Positions 13,528-21,530 of a stretch of 34,052 bases of DNA are shown in pieces. Position numbers and translations under genes: made by a program. This DNA comes from a virus, in the IMG/VR virus record IMGVR_UViG_3300017613_000941, positions 1-34,052 of that record. One strand, written 5' to 3'. Each line of letters begins with the position of its first letter. The first letter of the stretch is position 1. Under the pieces are notes generated by a model. It worked only from the letters and a program-made list of their open reading frames with translations, ran no database searches and was not told where the DNA came from.

Positions 13528-13545
13528 TAAAAAGGAGAAGCGAAA

Positions 13546-14100
13546 ATGAAAATGGTTAAAGTAAAAGTATTGGCTCCGAATCTGACAATTCTTGGACAGA
13601 AACGGAAGAAAGATGAAACGGTTTATGGTGTGGATGCCGTTACTGCATTGAGATTGCAAGACACCGGCGTGCTCAAGATTCTTGATCGGGTTGATTCTGA
13701 CTTACACAAGAAGTCTGAGGCAGATTTTGAAGTACTGCCGGGGAGTGTGAAAGTGAAAGTCCTTAAACCGATCAATATCAGGGGCAGGCGGCGATCCAAA
13801 GACGAGATCATTGACGGCGTTGATCCTCTTGTAGCCGATAGGCTTTCCAAGAAAGAATACGGTCTGGGATATGTAGAGAAACTTCATGACAGCAAAGTAA
13901 GATCAGCTCCTGACAAGCAGTTGAAATCGACGAGAGGCGTGGCAAAAAACAAAGGGCCTAAACACGATTGGGAAGCAATCAAGAACGATTATGAGTCCGG
14001 CGTGTCATTGACCTTCATCGAATCAACATATAATATCAAGCCGTGGGTCGTGAAACGTGAAGCTAAAAAACGCAATTGGAAAAATCCGGTGAACGTATGA
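13546..14100 (+). CDS. Duplicated-module protein with terminase-type HTH at the C-terminus
   Basis: A 184-residue basic protein. Residues 4-47 and 68-113 are two copies of one module: VKVKVLxP at the start, then K/R-rich KKDE/SKDE, GVD, a RL pair and a terminal KIL/EKL. Residues 139-178 (KHDWEAIKNDYESG, FIESTYNIKPWVVKREAKKR, NW) resemble the HTH of the small terminase at 4567 (KYDWDSIGNEYICG, NRASKEDW). AAGGAG precedes ATG 13546, and the end overlaps the methyltransferase gene by ATGA. Possible roles are a DNA-linked capsid accessory protein or a regulator of late genes. No family name is justified. Confidence 0.6.
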   Translation: MKMVKVKVLAPNLTILGQKRKKDETVYGVDAVTALRLQDTGVLKILDRVDSDLHKKSEADFEVLPGSVKVKVLKPINIRGRRRSKDEIIDGVDPLVADRLSKKEYGLGYVEKLHDSKVRSAPDKQLKSTRGVAKNKGPKHDWEAIKNDYESGVSLTFIESTYNIKPWVVKREAKKRNWKNPVNV

Positions 14101-14765
14101 GAACACGAATAGATGAAACAACGATAGTCTGCCCTGGAGATGCAGAGATTAATGGGAAAAGGTTGATAGACATATTGTATCAGGAAATCTGTGTGGATTG
14201 TGTCTATGAAAATGATCTGGTATCACCGAAAGACTGTGATGTAGTCGTGGATATAGGGGCAAACATCGGCCTCTTTTCCATGCGTGCCGCTGAATTGGGA
14301 GCGAAAACAATCATTGCATTTGAGCCTGATTTTGCCAATTTTCAGTCACTGGTGAAGAACAAGCCGATTAACTGCCTTGCCTATCAGTTGGCAGTATCAG
14401 ACAAGGACGGCAAAGATTATTATTATGAAACAACGAATTGCGGCGGCCATAGCATTATCGACCTGGATCGTGGGGACATAAAGCATAAATGTTACCATGT
14501 CACTCTACCCATGATATTCAGATCACAGTCTATTGGCCGGATTAACTTCCTGAAAATGGATTGTGAGGGTGCCGAGGCAAAGATCTTCACAGCCACACCG
14601 GATGATTATCTGAAACGGATAGATCAGATTGCTATGGAATATCACCACGAGCTTATTCCAGACTTCCCATACGGGCCTTTCCTGGATCGGTTGCGGAAAC
14701 ATTTTGAGGTTCGCACAGAGCCAGCCGGGGCGCAGGTAATGATATATGCAAAGAGGTTGAAATAA
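14097..14765 (+). CDS. FkbM-family SAM methyltransferase (copy 1)
   Basis: A 222-residue enzyme with the FkbM signatures: SAM motif I VVDIGANIGLFS at 50-61, FEPD at 75-78 (acid that binds the SAM ribose), INFLKMDCEGAE at 149-160 and EYHHE at 181-185. FkbM enzymes usually O-methylate sugars or polyketides. It is ATGA-coupled to the preceding gene and shares one base (TAATG) with the glycosyltransferase gene that follows, so the pair is co-expressed. The likely acceptor is a sugar added by that neighbour, on virion protein or host glycan; this is inference. It has all canonical residues, unlike the copies at 30417 and 31148. Confidence 0.85.
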   Translation: MRTRIDETTIVCPGDAEINGKRLIDILYQEICVDCVYENDLVSPKDCDVVVDIGANIGLFSMRAAELGAKTIIAFEPDFANFQSLVKNKPINCLAYQLAVSDKDGKDYYYETTNCGGHSIIDLDRGDIKHKCYHVTLPMIFRSQSIGRINFLKMDCEGAEAKIFTATPDDYLKRIDQIAMEYHHELIPDFPYGPFLDRLRKHFEVRTEPAGAQVMIYAKRLK

Positions 14766-15940
14766 TGAGAGTAGAATTTCGCCGAAAACATAGGGAACCA
14801 CAATTGCATACAAAGTTCGACATCAATGAAGTGGCGAACATACCGGCGCATCTCGCCTTCCACCTAAATAACTTACAGATTTGCAAGATATTAGAGCCGG
14901 ACCCACATCCTGATCCAAAATTAAGAAACGCATTTAATGCCTTACGGATTGATCTTGGAGTAAGGCCGTATGATCCTCATGTTATTTTTGGTGGCAAGCG
15001 GATATTTGCAAATATTCGGAATGGAGATAAAATTCTGATAATCCGAAAGTACGGCGGGTTCGGCGACATACTGATCTGCTCATATTTGTTGTCCGTGATA
15101 CATGAAAAATATCCAGACAATGAATTGACCTTTTCCACGCCGACAGGGCATCATGAATGGTTTCGTGGTATTCCGTGGCTGAAACTGATCAAGTATGATG
15201 GCGTGTTTGAGAATTACAGACAAATCCGGGGCGGCGTGATCCAGTCAGAGGTTGCCGACAGATACGACATTGTGGAGGATGTGTCTACTCCCTGCCATAT
15301 CTGGGAATCATTGTTCGGCGGGTTTGGTTTCGATAAGAATGGCCTAAAATGGCAAAACAGGATAGAAATCTGGGGACATTGGATCGGGATAAATAATATC
15401 AAGAACCCTAAATCCTGCATTAAAATCAGGAATAAGGAAATCAAGGATGCGCGAGATAAATATGTCCCTGAGTTGAACGGAAAGCCACTATGCATTTTGG
15501 CGCCCATGTCGGCATTAAAGGAGAAAAATTATCCCTATTATCGGCAAATAGAAAATGAGTTGTCCAGTAAATACAGAGTGATTTATATGGCTTATCCTGA
15601 GCAGATACCGGGTGCGATTAAAACAAAAACACTCCGGGAAATGACGGCACTTGTCGGGGCGGCCGATCTTGTTGTTGCCGTGGACTCTGCAATTATGCAC
15701 GCCGCCGCCGTTATGAACCGGCCTTGCGTTGGGATCTTCAATATCAATGACGGCGAAACATACTGTAAATTCTATCCAACAGTTCACCCTGTCCAGCTAT
15801 GCGATACTCCCTGCATCATGAAACGAGCGCATGAGTGTGATGCCAATGGAAAACGGGTAGATCAAATCTGCTATCGCCCTAATTCAGTGACAACGGTCAT
15901 GGCAAAAGTCAGAATAATTGAAAGGAAATATAAATTATGA
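14765..15940 (+). CDS. GT9-type (heptosyltransferase-like) glycosyltransferase
   Basis: A 391-residue GT-B protein. The N-terminal domain carries RKYGGFGDILI at 94-104, the GT9 hallmark (R-x-GG-x-GD). The C-terminal domain carries LREMTALVGAADLVVAVDSA (290-309), then MHAAAVMNRPCVGIF, the donor-binding motif with Asp 307 and His 312. A cysteine-rich tail (CDTPC, HEC, QICY) may bind metal. GT9 enzymes normally move ADP-heptose onto LPS core; in a phage the acceptor could be LPS or a virion protein. It lies between two methyltransferases in tightly overlapping frames, forming a sugar-modification unit inserted between capsid and connector genes. Family is confident; donor and acceptor are unknown. 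Confidence 0.82.
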   Translation: MRVEFRRKHREPQLHTKFDINEVANIPAHLAFHLNNLQICKILEPDPHPDPKLRNAFNALRIDLGVRPYDPHVIFGGKRIFANIRNGDKILIIRKYGGFGDILICSYLLSVIHEKYPDNELTFSTPTGHHEWFRGIPWLKLIKYDGVFENYRQIRGGVIQSEVADRYDIVEDVSTPCHIWESLFGGFGFDKNGLKWQNRIEIWGHWIGINNIKNPKSCIKIRNKEIKDARDKYVPELNGKPLCILAPMSALKEKNYPYYRQIENELSSKYRVIYMAYPEQIPGAIKTKTLREMTALVGAADLVVAVDSAIMHAAAVMNRPCVGIFNINDGETYCKFYPTVHPVQLCDTPCIMKRAHECDANGKRVDQICYRPNSVTTVMAKVRIIERKYKL

Positions 15941-16413
15941 TCAGCTTAAATCTTGGGTGCGGCGAGAAAATGATTGAAATGGATAATTGGATCAATGTTG
16001 ATTTAAGGAAATTATATCCCAAATCGGCGGTATTTCTCCGTCATGACGTCCGATATTTAAGAGAGAAGTTCCAAGACGGCTCCATTGATGAAATACTAAT
16101 GGAAGATATTCTTGAGCATTTTACCGAGACTGAGCAACGGGCAATGATAAAATCTTGTAACATGCTATTGAAGAAAGGCGGCAAGATCACGGTGGAAACG
16201 CCGGTCATTGAATTGCTTATGAAGTGGGCAAAGACAAATTCCCCGGAAGACGTTGCACATCGGATTTTCGGTGCCCAGGATTACGAGCTTAATGTCCATA
16301 AATGGATCTGGTCAAAAGGGGATTTGCTAAAATTATTCCGCAAGAGCAAGTTCAAAATCCTCAAAACACGCACCACGCACGACACTAATATCAGGCTTGA
16401 GGCGGTGAAGTAA
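15937..16413 (+). CDS. Small class I SAM-dependent methyltransferase
   Basis: A compact 158-residue methyltransferase of the type-11 kind. Motif I is LNLGCG at 4-9, an acid at the end of beta-2 in NVDLRK, then a DILEHF motif at 57-62 and MLLKKGGKITVETP at about 76-89. It lacks most of the usual C-terminal extension, so the substrate pocket may be completed by a partner. The first base pairs overlap the glycosyltransferase stop (ATGA), and its stop overlaps the connector gene start (TAATG). It therefore completes the three-enzyme cassette. Substrate unknown: sugar methylation is plausible by context. Confidence 0.8.
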   Translation: MISLNLGCGEKMIEMDNWINVDLRKLYPKSAVFLRHDVRYLREKFQDGSIDEILMEDILEHFTETEQRAMIKSCNMLLKKGGKITVETPVIELLMKWAKTNSPEDVAHRIFGAQDYELNVHKWIWSKGDLLKLFRKSKFKILKTRTTHDTNIRLEAVK

Positions 16414-16979
16414 TGGCGGCAGAAATAATTGTCACTTATACCGACTTGGAAACCTTCATCAACCGCGAATTTTCAGCGGCTGAAAGGACACGATTGACAA
16501 CCTTGATCGCGCAGGTTGAAGCCTATATCCGATTGAATATTATTGATTGGAACCGTCAGGAAGCCACGGCGAAAACATTTGACGGGAACGGTTGCCGGTA
16601 TCAATACCTGTTTCACTGGCTGGATTCATGCACATCGGTGGTCGAAGATGATAGCACAGTCGATACGGATGATTACCGGAACGAGAGCTATATGCTGGTC
16701 CATGACGACCGCACAAAATGGTCAACACTTGACGACCAGAATCTTGTTGTGACGGGTGATTGGGGCTTTGCGGACTCAGCGGATTGTCCAGAAGATTTAA
16801 AAATGTTGATCATGTTCATGTGTACCGACCTCTTGACAGATTATTTCAGGAAGGATAATATCAAGTCTGAGAAGGTCGGGGACGTGGCATTTTCCTACGG
16901 CGATATAGATGCTAGATTTGGCCGGAGTTCGATTGTCCGGTCGATGAAAATGAAATACAGGGGACCGGTGATAGGTTGA
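16413..16979 (+). CDS. Head-tail connector (adaptor, gp6/gp15-like)
   Basis: A 188-residue protein expected to bind under the portal after packaging. The helical N-terminus (TDLETFINREFSAAERTRLT, LIAQVEAYIRLNI) and central beta part (RYQYLFHWLDSC, YMLVHDD) with a final helix (DLKMLIMFMCTDLLTDYFR) match the HK97 gp6/SPP1 gp15 pattern. The position before head-closure and gp10-like genes agrees. TAATG overlap with the methyltransferase shows that the modification genes are read in the same transcript. Assigned from order and secondary-structure pattern, not strong motif identity. Confidence 0.68.
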   Translation: MAAEIIVTYTDLETFINREFSAAERTRLTTLIAQVEAYIRLNIIDWNRQEATAKTFDGNGCRYQYLFHWLDSCTSVVEDDSTVDTDDYRNESYMLVHDDRTKWSTLDDQNLVVTGDWGFADSADCPEDLKMLIMFMCTDLLTDYFRKDNIKSEKVGDVAFSYGDIDARFGRSSIVRSMKMKYRGPVIG

Positions 16980-17296
16980 TGAGTTTAGAATCTATGTTTA
17001 TCCATGAGTTTGATGTGTGGCGGGTGACTGAGGCCACGGATTCGGATACCGGCGAAGTGGTGGAAACGCTGGCCGTGAACAGTACTGGGAACCGGGGCTA
17101 TATCTACCAGAAGACAGCGTTCATGTGGCAGAATGACCGGGGCAAGATGGTTGGGACAAAGCGGATGGATTGTGGAACGGATGTAGATATACAGGAGAAT
17201 GATGAAGTGCGGTATGACGGGCATCGGTATTGGGTCATAACAGCGGATAAGAAGGGATTTGTGCCACATATCGAATGTGTGATGAGGGTCAAATAA
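16979..17296 (+). CDS. Head closure / head-tail joining protein
   Basis: A 105-residue beta-rich protein (FDVWRVTEATDSDTGEVVET, GYIYQKTAF, RMDCGTDVDIQENDEVRYDG, RYWVITADKKG) typical of SPP1 gp16/FII-like stoppers that seal the connector. ATG 16979 overlaps the previous stop by one base; an in-frame TTG three bases upstream is less likely. The stop overlaps the next start in TAATG. Gene order (adaptor, stopper, gp10-like, tail terminator) supports the call. Confidence 0.65.
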   Translation: MSLESMFIHEFDVWRVTEATDSDTGEVVETLAVNSTGNRGYIYQKTAFMWQNDRGKMVGTKRMDCGTDVDIQENDEVRYDGHRYWVITADKKGFVPHIECVMRVK

Positions 17297-17790
17297 TGAC
17301 GTTTTATGTCGGCTCGACAATTAAATTAGATCAGGCGGCTATCGCAAAATATGTGAAGGCCAAAGAGAGGCACGTTCTCACTACGGCAGGAATGATAATC
17401 GAGGCAGACGTGAAAGAGATTTTGAGTAATAGTTATTCACCTTCATCCAACAGACGGACATATACTGTTACAGAAGGCGGAAAGAAGCACACGGCATCGG
17501 CTCCGGGTGAGCCACCGGCTGTTTTGACAGGTCGCCTCCGGGCTTCGATTACGTGGGATTTTTCCAGTGCGATAAAAACTGTCAAGATCGGGAGTTCAAA
17601 TCAGTTGATGCGAAATCCTGAGATGCCGGTAGTGGGCGTGCCTGTGAATTATGCAGTAGAACTTGAATATGGTACGGACAAAGTTGCGCCGCGCCCTTTC
17701 ATGCGCCCGGTGCGAGACAAATATCATGGGAACAATAGACTGGCTGAAAGGATCGGGCGACACTTGAGAGCTATCGGGAAGGCTGGATAA
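17296..17790 (+). CDS. HK97 gp10-like tail completion protein
   Basis: A 164-residue protein with the HK97 gp10 pattern: an N-terminal helix with LTTAGMIIEADVKEIL, the conserved SAPGEPPAVLTGRLRASI, then VGVPVNYAVELEYGTDKVAPRPFMRPV. This family sits at the head-tail joint. ATG 17296 (TAATG) is chosen over an earlier in-frame start that lies inside the previous gene. It ends one base before the next start. Confidence 0.82.
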   Translation: MTFYVGSTIKLDQAAIAKYVKAKERHVLTTAGMIIEADVKEILSNSYSPSSNRRTYTVTEGGKKHTASAPGEPPAVLTGRLRASITWDFSSAIKTVKIGSSNQLMRNPEMPVVGVPVNYAVELEYGTDKVAPRPFMRPVRDKYHGNNRLAERIGRHLRAIGKAG

Positions 17791-17791
17791 C

Positions 17792-18199
17792 ATGGCAAAC
17801 ATCGCAGACATACAGAAAAGTTTAAGGGCTGTTGTATTGGCTGATGCTTTTGTGTCCGCTAAAATCGGGACGCGATTATATGATCTTTGGAGAAAAGGAA
17901 CTACAGGCACATATCCAATGGCGCACATTGGACTCATCACGCAGGGCGAAGAAACGAGGGCCGGATTTAAATTTATGACGTTTCAGATATCCACTTTCAC
18001 TGATAATAGAGATATGATTGAAGCGGCAGAGATCGACAAATTGATCGGCGATACACTCGACCAACGAAATTTGAACATGGCGGCTTATGGTTGGTCATGT
18101 CACTGGATTGACAAATTAGGAGCGAATTTAATCGGAATTGATGATGCTGGAATATGCCATGTGTCGTCAGATTACCGAATAACAATATCAGAAGATTAG
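17792..18199 (+). CDS. Tail terminator-like protein (DUF3168-type)
   Basis: A 135-residue alpha/beta protein following the gp10-like gene, the usual place of the tail terminator that caps the finished tube. ADIQKSLRAVVLADAFVSAK, GTRLYDLW, PMAHIGLIT and QISTFTD fit the DUF3168 order, and AAEIDKLIGDTLD matches its helix. The ending HVSSDYRITISED is a last strand. Assignment rests on order and overall pattern. Confidence 0.68.
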   Translation: MANIADIQKSLRAVVLADAFVSAKIGTRLYDLWRKGTTGTYPMAHIGLITQGEETRAGFKFMTFQISTFTDNRDMIEAAEIDKLIGDTLDQRNLNMAAYGWSCHWIDKLGANLIGIDDAGICHVSSDYRITISED

Positions 18200-18213
18200 C
18201 GAGGAGGTCAATA

Positions 18214-18741
18214 ATGGCTAAAAAAACTCTTGTTATGCCGGTGAATGTGTATTGGGACACGGCAGACGTGAATCAGCAGATCATCACCGAGGGCGGGGTC
18301 GTGGTGAAATACGAGCCGCAAACCGTCCAGACATTTACGGATGAAACCGGGGGGAACATCTATGATGAATTCTCCAATGGAGCTATCGTGGGCCTTACAG
18401 TAAATGCCTGTGAATGGGATCTGGATATTATGGATATTCTTTTCGGCGCAGCCTCAACAATGACCGGAAGCGGTGACACGGCTCATGTGGAGATCCGGGC
18501 CAATGTCGGGACATCCTATCGGGATAACGCAAAGCAGGTTATTCTTAAAGGGATCGTTGGGGGATCTGAGGATTCGACCGAGGAATATTGGATCACATTG
18601 CCGCTATGCTATCCGAAAGGGCCGGGAGAAATCTCGTTGGTCAAGGATGCACAGTTCGTAATGGCGACAGAATTCACGGTCTTTCCTGATCCCGACAATG
18701 ACAACAGAACTCATTGGTTTGGCCTTGAATCCGGTTCGTAA
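18214..18741 (+). CDS. Major tail tube protein
   Basis: A 175-residue protein with the tube-protein layout: short N-terminus (LVMPVNVYWDTADVNQQIIT), an acidic loop region, GLTVNACEWDLDIMDILFGA, and a final strand with MATEFTVFPDP. AGGAGGT at 18202-18208 is a full complement to the 16S anti-Shine-Dalgarno, as expected for a highly made virion protein. ATG 18214 is chosen because of it. It lies between the tail terminator and chaperone genes, as in other siphoviruses. Confidence 0.8.
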   Translation: MAKKTLVMPVNVYWDTADVNQQIITEGGVVVKYEPQTVQTFTDETGGNIYDEFSNGAIVGLTVNACEWDLDIMDILFGAASTMTGSGDTAHVEIRANVGTSYRDNAKQVILKGIVGGSEDSTEEYWITLPLCYPKGPGEISLVKDAQFVMATEFTVFPDPDNDNRTHWFGLESGS

Positions 18742-18760
18742 AAATTAAAGAAAAAGGAGT

Positions 18761-19081
18761 ATGAAAATGCTGAGTATCAAGACGGAAAAGCCGTTTGTGG
18801 AATTTGAAGTAGACGGCGAAAAGTACAAAATCCAGAAGTTGAATTATCTGAAATCTTCTGAAGCTGAGATGGTGTGGCCCTATGTTCAGGCGTTGGATGA
18901 CGCTTCAAAAAAAGATGATGTGCCGACAATGATTGATAATATCAACAATCTGATTGATAATCTGACAGAACTATCCGGCGAAGTGATCGGCAAGCTGGCA
19001 ATGGAACAGAAAACAGAAATTATTCAGTTGATTATGCCAGAAGAAGAAAAGGACGGCGCAAAAAAAAAGCCAACGGGATAA
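18761..19081 (+). CDS. Tail assembly chaperone (gpG-like)
   Basis: A 106-residue protein between tube and tape measure, where siphoviruses encode a pair of chaperones made by frameshift. It has an N-terminal beta part (VEFEVDGEKYKIQKLNYL), then helices (EMVWPYVQALDD, INNLIDNLTELS), and an acidic/basic tail. AAGGAG precedes ATG 18761. Near its stop a run of nine A at 19060-19068 forms a slippery site, allowing fusion to the next frame. The short form stops at TAA 19079-19081. Confidence 0.8.
   Translation: MKMLSIKTEKPFVEFEVDGEKYKIQKLNYLKSSEAEMVWPYVQALDDASKKDDVPTMIDNINNLIDNLTELSGEVIGKLAMEQKTEIIQLIMPEEEKDGAKKKPTG
19060..19069 (+). other. Programmed -1 frameshift site
   Basis: Nine A followed by G in the reading GCA AAA AAA AAG. 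The heptamer A-AAA-AAA permits simultaneous -1 slip of both tRNAs. After the slip the frame continues GCC AAC GGG ATA and joins the open frame that ends at 19365. A small CATGG/CCATG hairpin lies about 25 bases downstream; its role is uncertain. Confidence 0.82.
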
Positions 19082-19365
19082 CATACGAGATCCACATGGC
19101 GGCCATGCTGTACGGCCAGAACCCGGATGATATTCGGCAACTTGAATTAAGGAAGATTCTGGAGATGAATGAATACGGTATGAGGATCTACGCTATGCAA
19201 AAAATCCATGATCTTGACATTATTGCGGCGGCGTGGTCGTCGGATGGATATGAAGTGATTCGGGGCCGTTTTGAGGACATGGCAAAAGGTATTTTCAAAA
19301 CGGAGTCAGAGGATAAAGACCTGAATATCAAAAAGGCTTTTGCACAGCTTAGGATGCAGAGGTAA
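19066..19365 (+). CDS. Frameshift extension of the chaperone (gpT-like part of the GT fusion)
   Basis: The -1 frame from the slippery site to TAA 19363-19365 adds about 99 residues to the gpG-like protein (KANGITYEIHMAAMLYGQ at the joint). The first ATG in this frame, at 19096, has no ribosome site, so production depends on frameshifting. The extension is helical (DDIRQLELRKILEMNEYG, ITAAAW-like DIIAAAW) and ends four bases before the tape measure gene. In lambda, the equivalent GT product recruits tape measure and tube proteins for tail assembly. Confidence 0.8.
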   Translation, partial: KANGITYEIHMAAMLYGQNPDDIRQLELRKILEMNEYGMRIYAMQKIHDLDIIAAAWSSDGYEVIRGRFEDMAKGIFKTESEDKDLNIKKAFAQLRMQR

Positions 19366-19368
19366 TAA

Positions 19369-21528
19369 ATGGCGACTAAATTCGGCACAGGATATATTGA
19401 ACTCGGTATGCGAGACAGTAAATTTCGCGCCGGTCTAAAGTCTGCTGTCGGAACGATGGTAAAAGCGGCGGCTGTGGCCGGTGGATTGACCGCCGCTGTT
19501 TTTTATCTCTCCAAGAAAATAGCTAAGTCTGCTGATGAAATTGGCAAGATGTCGATCCGTACAGGCGAATCCGCAGAGAATCTGCAAAAATGGAGCTTTG
19601 CCGCTGAATTGGGCGGGGCTTCGGCCAAGTCATTTACCACCGGATTAAAGAAAATATCACAAGCGGCTTATGAGGCCAGCCGAGGAACCAAGACATATAC
19701 GGATTTGTTTAAGGCTGTCGGCGTTGAATGGGATGCAGGGGGCGGGAGACTTCGCAAACTGACACCTATGATAATGGACATGGCCGATAAATTCCAGACC
19801 ATGACGGACACCACGAAAAAGGCGGCTCTCGCTTCTCAATTATTGGGCCGAGCTGGAATGGAAATGATACCTATGTTGAACATGGGATCGAAGGCAATCA
19901 AAGAACAATTCCAGTTGCTTGAAGACCTCGGAGCCGTTATGGGCGGTGATCTAATCAAGGCATCGGCCACATTTAATGACCAATTGCTTGTGTTGACAAA
20001 GATACTTGACGCCATAAAAATATCATTCGGAAACGTATTCATTCCGATGCTGAATAGAGTTGTGGGCGGGATGATATCATGGTGGAAGGCCAACAAAGAT
20101 TTGATCCTTCAAAACATGGAGAAGGTTTTTACCGATATGGCCGGGGCTTTGAATGATATGTTCACCACGCTTGCTATTCTTGGGCCGATGATTCAAACGA
20201 CATTTAGCGGAAGCATGAGGGGATTGAAGGCTTTCAATATTGGCCTTTCTACTATCGCCCTGAGCTTCTCAATTATCATTGACAAAATCGCCGAAATATC
20301 TGATTACATTTTGGAAAGTAAAGACGCCAGGAAGCCGCTTGAAAACCTGTTAGCATTTACAGCCGTTCCAGCATGGATGAAGATATTTCAGGCTGGAAGC
20401 CTTGACGATTTGGCCGAAGGAGTCAAACGAGTACAGGCGGGCAGGGCCGGTGAAAGCAAGAAATATATTGACCTTATACATAAGCTGATATACGAATTTG
20501 AACATGGAGCGACTGCCGGAGAAGATTTTTCCGGTAAGATTCTCAAAATAATCAAAGCGATGGAAGGGCTGAAATCCAGTACAACGGAAACAACGAAAGC
20601 CATTGCTGAATTCGGAAAATTATCAGCCGATACTTATGATATTAGAGCACAGATGGGGGGATTTGGAGAGCTTGCACTTGGGCCGTTGGGTCAATTTATC
20701 GGTGATTGGATGGAAGCCGCTGGGCATGATTGGGCACAAGAATTGAGTGACGTTCAGGCTCCTTTGAGAGATTTATCTCTTTTACTTGGTGACGAATTAA
20801 CACAATCCTTTCTAGCAATTCGTGAGGCTATGGGTGGGGCCGAAACAGGGACAACGGGAATCTGGGAGTCAATGTTTTTGACAGATGAACTCCAAGAACG
20901 ATATGACGATTGGAAATTGTGGGCCGATGAATTCGTTGCAAAATGGCGATGGCTCGGTATGAGTATGCAAGAAGTCACAAGTACAGTTCAAGGCTTGATC
21001 ACTGGATTTTTTTCAGATATGATGGTCAGTGGAGTTAAAAGTGCAGGTAAGAAGTTCCTGGCAGCTATTATCGGGATAATGGGGAAGCTGGTAATAAGGT
21101 ATGGTTCTGCTACATTTTTTACAGGTTTGGCCAATTATACTATGGGCCTTTCTGATCCATTAAAAGGCGGTTTTCCAAATCCTTACCAGGTCGCTATGGG
21201 GAAAAAACAGATGGTAACAGGGGCTTTATTAATGGCTGGTGGTGGGGCATTGAGCGGTATTTCTTCTGTCATCGGTGGAACGTCTGGCGGCGGCGGTGGG
21301 ACATCATTTCAATCTGGAATCGCCCGGCCTTATGGTGAAACTGTCCAGCCGGTAACTTTTGACACGTCAACAGGCGGTGGAACTGTGATAAACGTCTACG
21401 CAAATGACGCTCAATCTTTCAATGATATGTGCGTTAATAATCCGAGTGGAATTATAACAGCCTTGACCAATGCAGTTGATGATAATGACGAATCTGTAAG
21501 AAATGCGTTAGATGGAGCGAGGTATTAA
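19369..21528 (+). CDS. Tape measure protein
   Basis: A 719-residue protein whose helical length sets tail length; at the usual 0.15 nm per residue it predicts a tail near 108 nm. The N-terminus (GYIELGMRDSKFRAGLKSAV) is typical, with a hydrophobic helix at about 27-48. MSIRTGESAENLQKWSFAAE, QLLGRAGMEMIPML and similar segments are usual in this family. Further hydrophobic helices (ILGPMIQTTF, FLAAIIGIMGKLVI) may insert in the host membrane. The C-terminus is Gly-rich then acidic. It directly follows the chaperones. No lytic domain is visible. Confidence 0.9.
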   Translation: MATKFGTGYIELGMRDSKFRAGLKSAVGTMVKAAAVAGGLTAAVFYLSKKIAKSADEIGKMSIRTGESAENLQKWSFAAELGGASAKSFTTGLKKISQAAYEASRGTKTYTDLFKAVGVEWDAGGGRLRKLTPMIMDMADKFQTMTDTTKKAALASQLLGRAGMEMIPMLNMGSKAIKEQFQLLEDLGAVMGGDLIKASATFNDQLLVLTKILDAIKISFGNVFIPMLNRVVGGMISWWKANKDLILQNMEKVFTDMAGALNDMFTTLAILGPMIQTTFSGSMRGLKAFNIGLSTIALSFSIIIDKIAEISDYILESKDARKPLENLLAFTAVPAWMKIFQAGSLDDLAEGVKRVQAGRAGESKKYIDLIHKLIYEFEHGATAGEDFSGKILKIIKAMEGLKSSTTETTKAIAEFGKLSADTYDIRAQMGGFGELALGPLGQFIGDWMEAAGHDWAQELSDVQAPLRDLSLLLGDELTQSFLAIREAMGGAETGTTGIWESMFLTDELQERYDDWKLWADEFVAKWRWLGMSMQEVTSTVQGLITGFFSDMMVSGVKSAGKKFLAAIIGIMGKLVIRYGSATFFTGLANYTMGLSDPLKGGFPNPYQVAMGKKQMVTGALLMAGGGALSGISSVIGGTSGGGGGTSFQSGIARPYGETVQPVTFDTSTGGGTVINVYANDAQSFNDMCVNNPSGIITALTNAVDDNDESVRNALDGARY

Positions 21529-21530
21529 TA

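Noticed and set aside
13459-13530. 23-codon GTG frame (VDNRRAPVGIP...) in the gap after the capsid gene
   Set aside because: No ribosome site at usable distance, and the sequence is explained by base pairing.
19096-19365. Independent gene starting at ATG 19096
   Set aside because: No ribosome site; continuous with the upstream frame through a -1 slippery sequence, so it is a frameshift extension.
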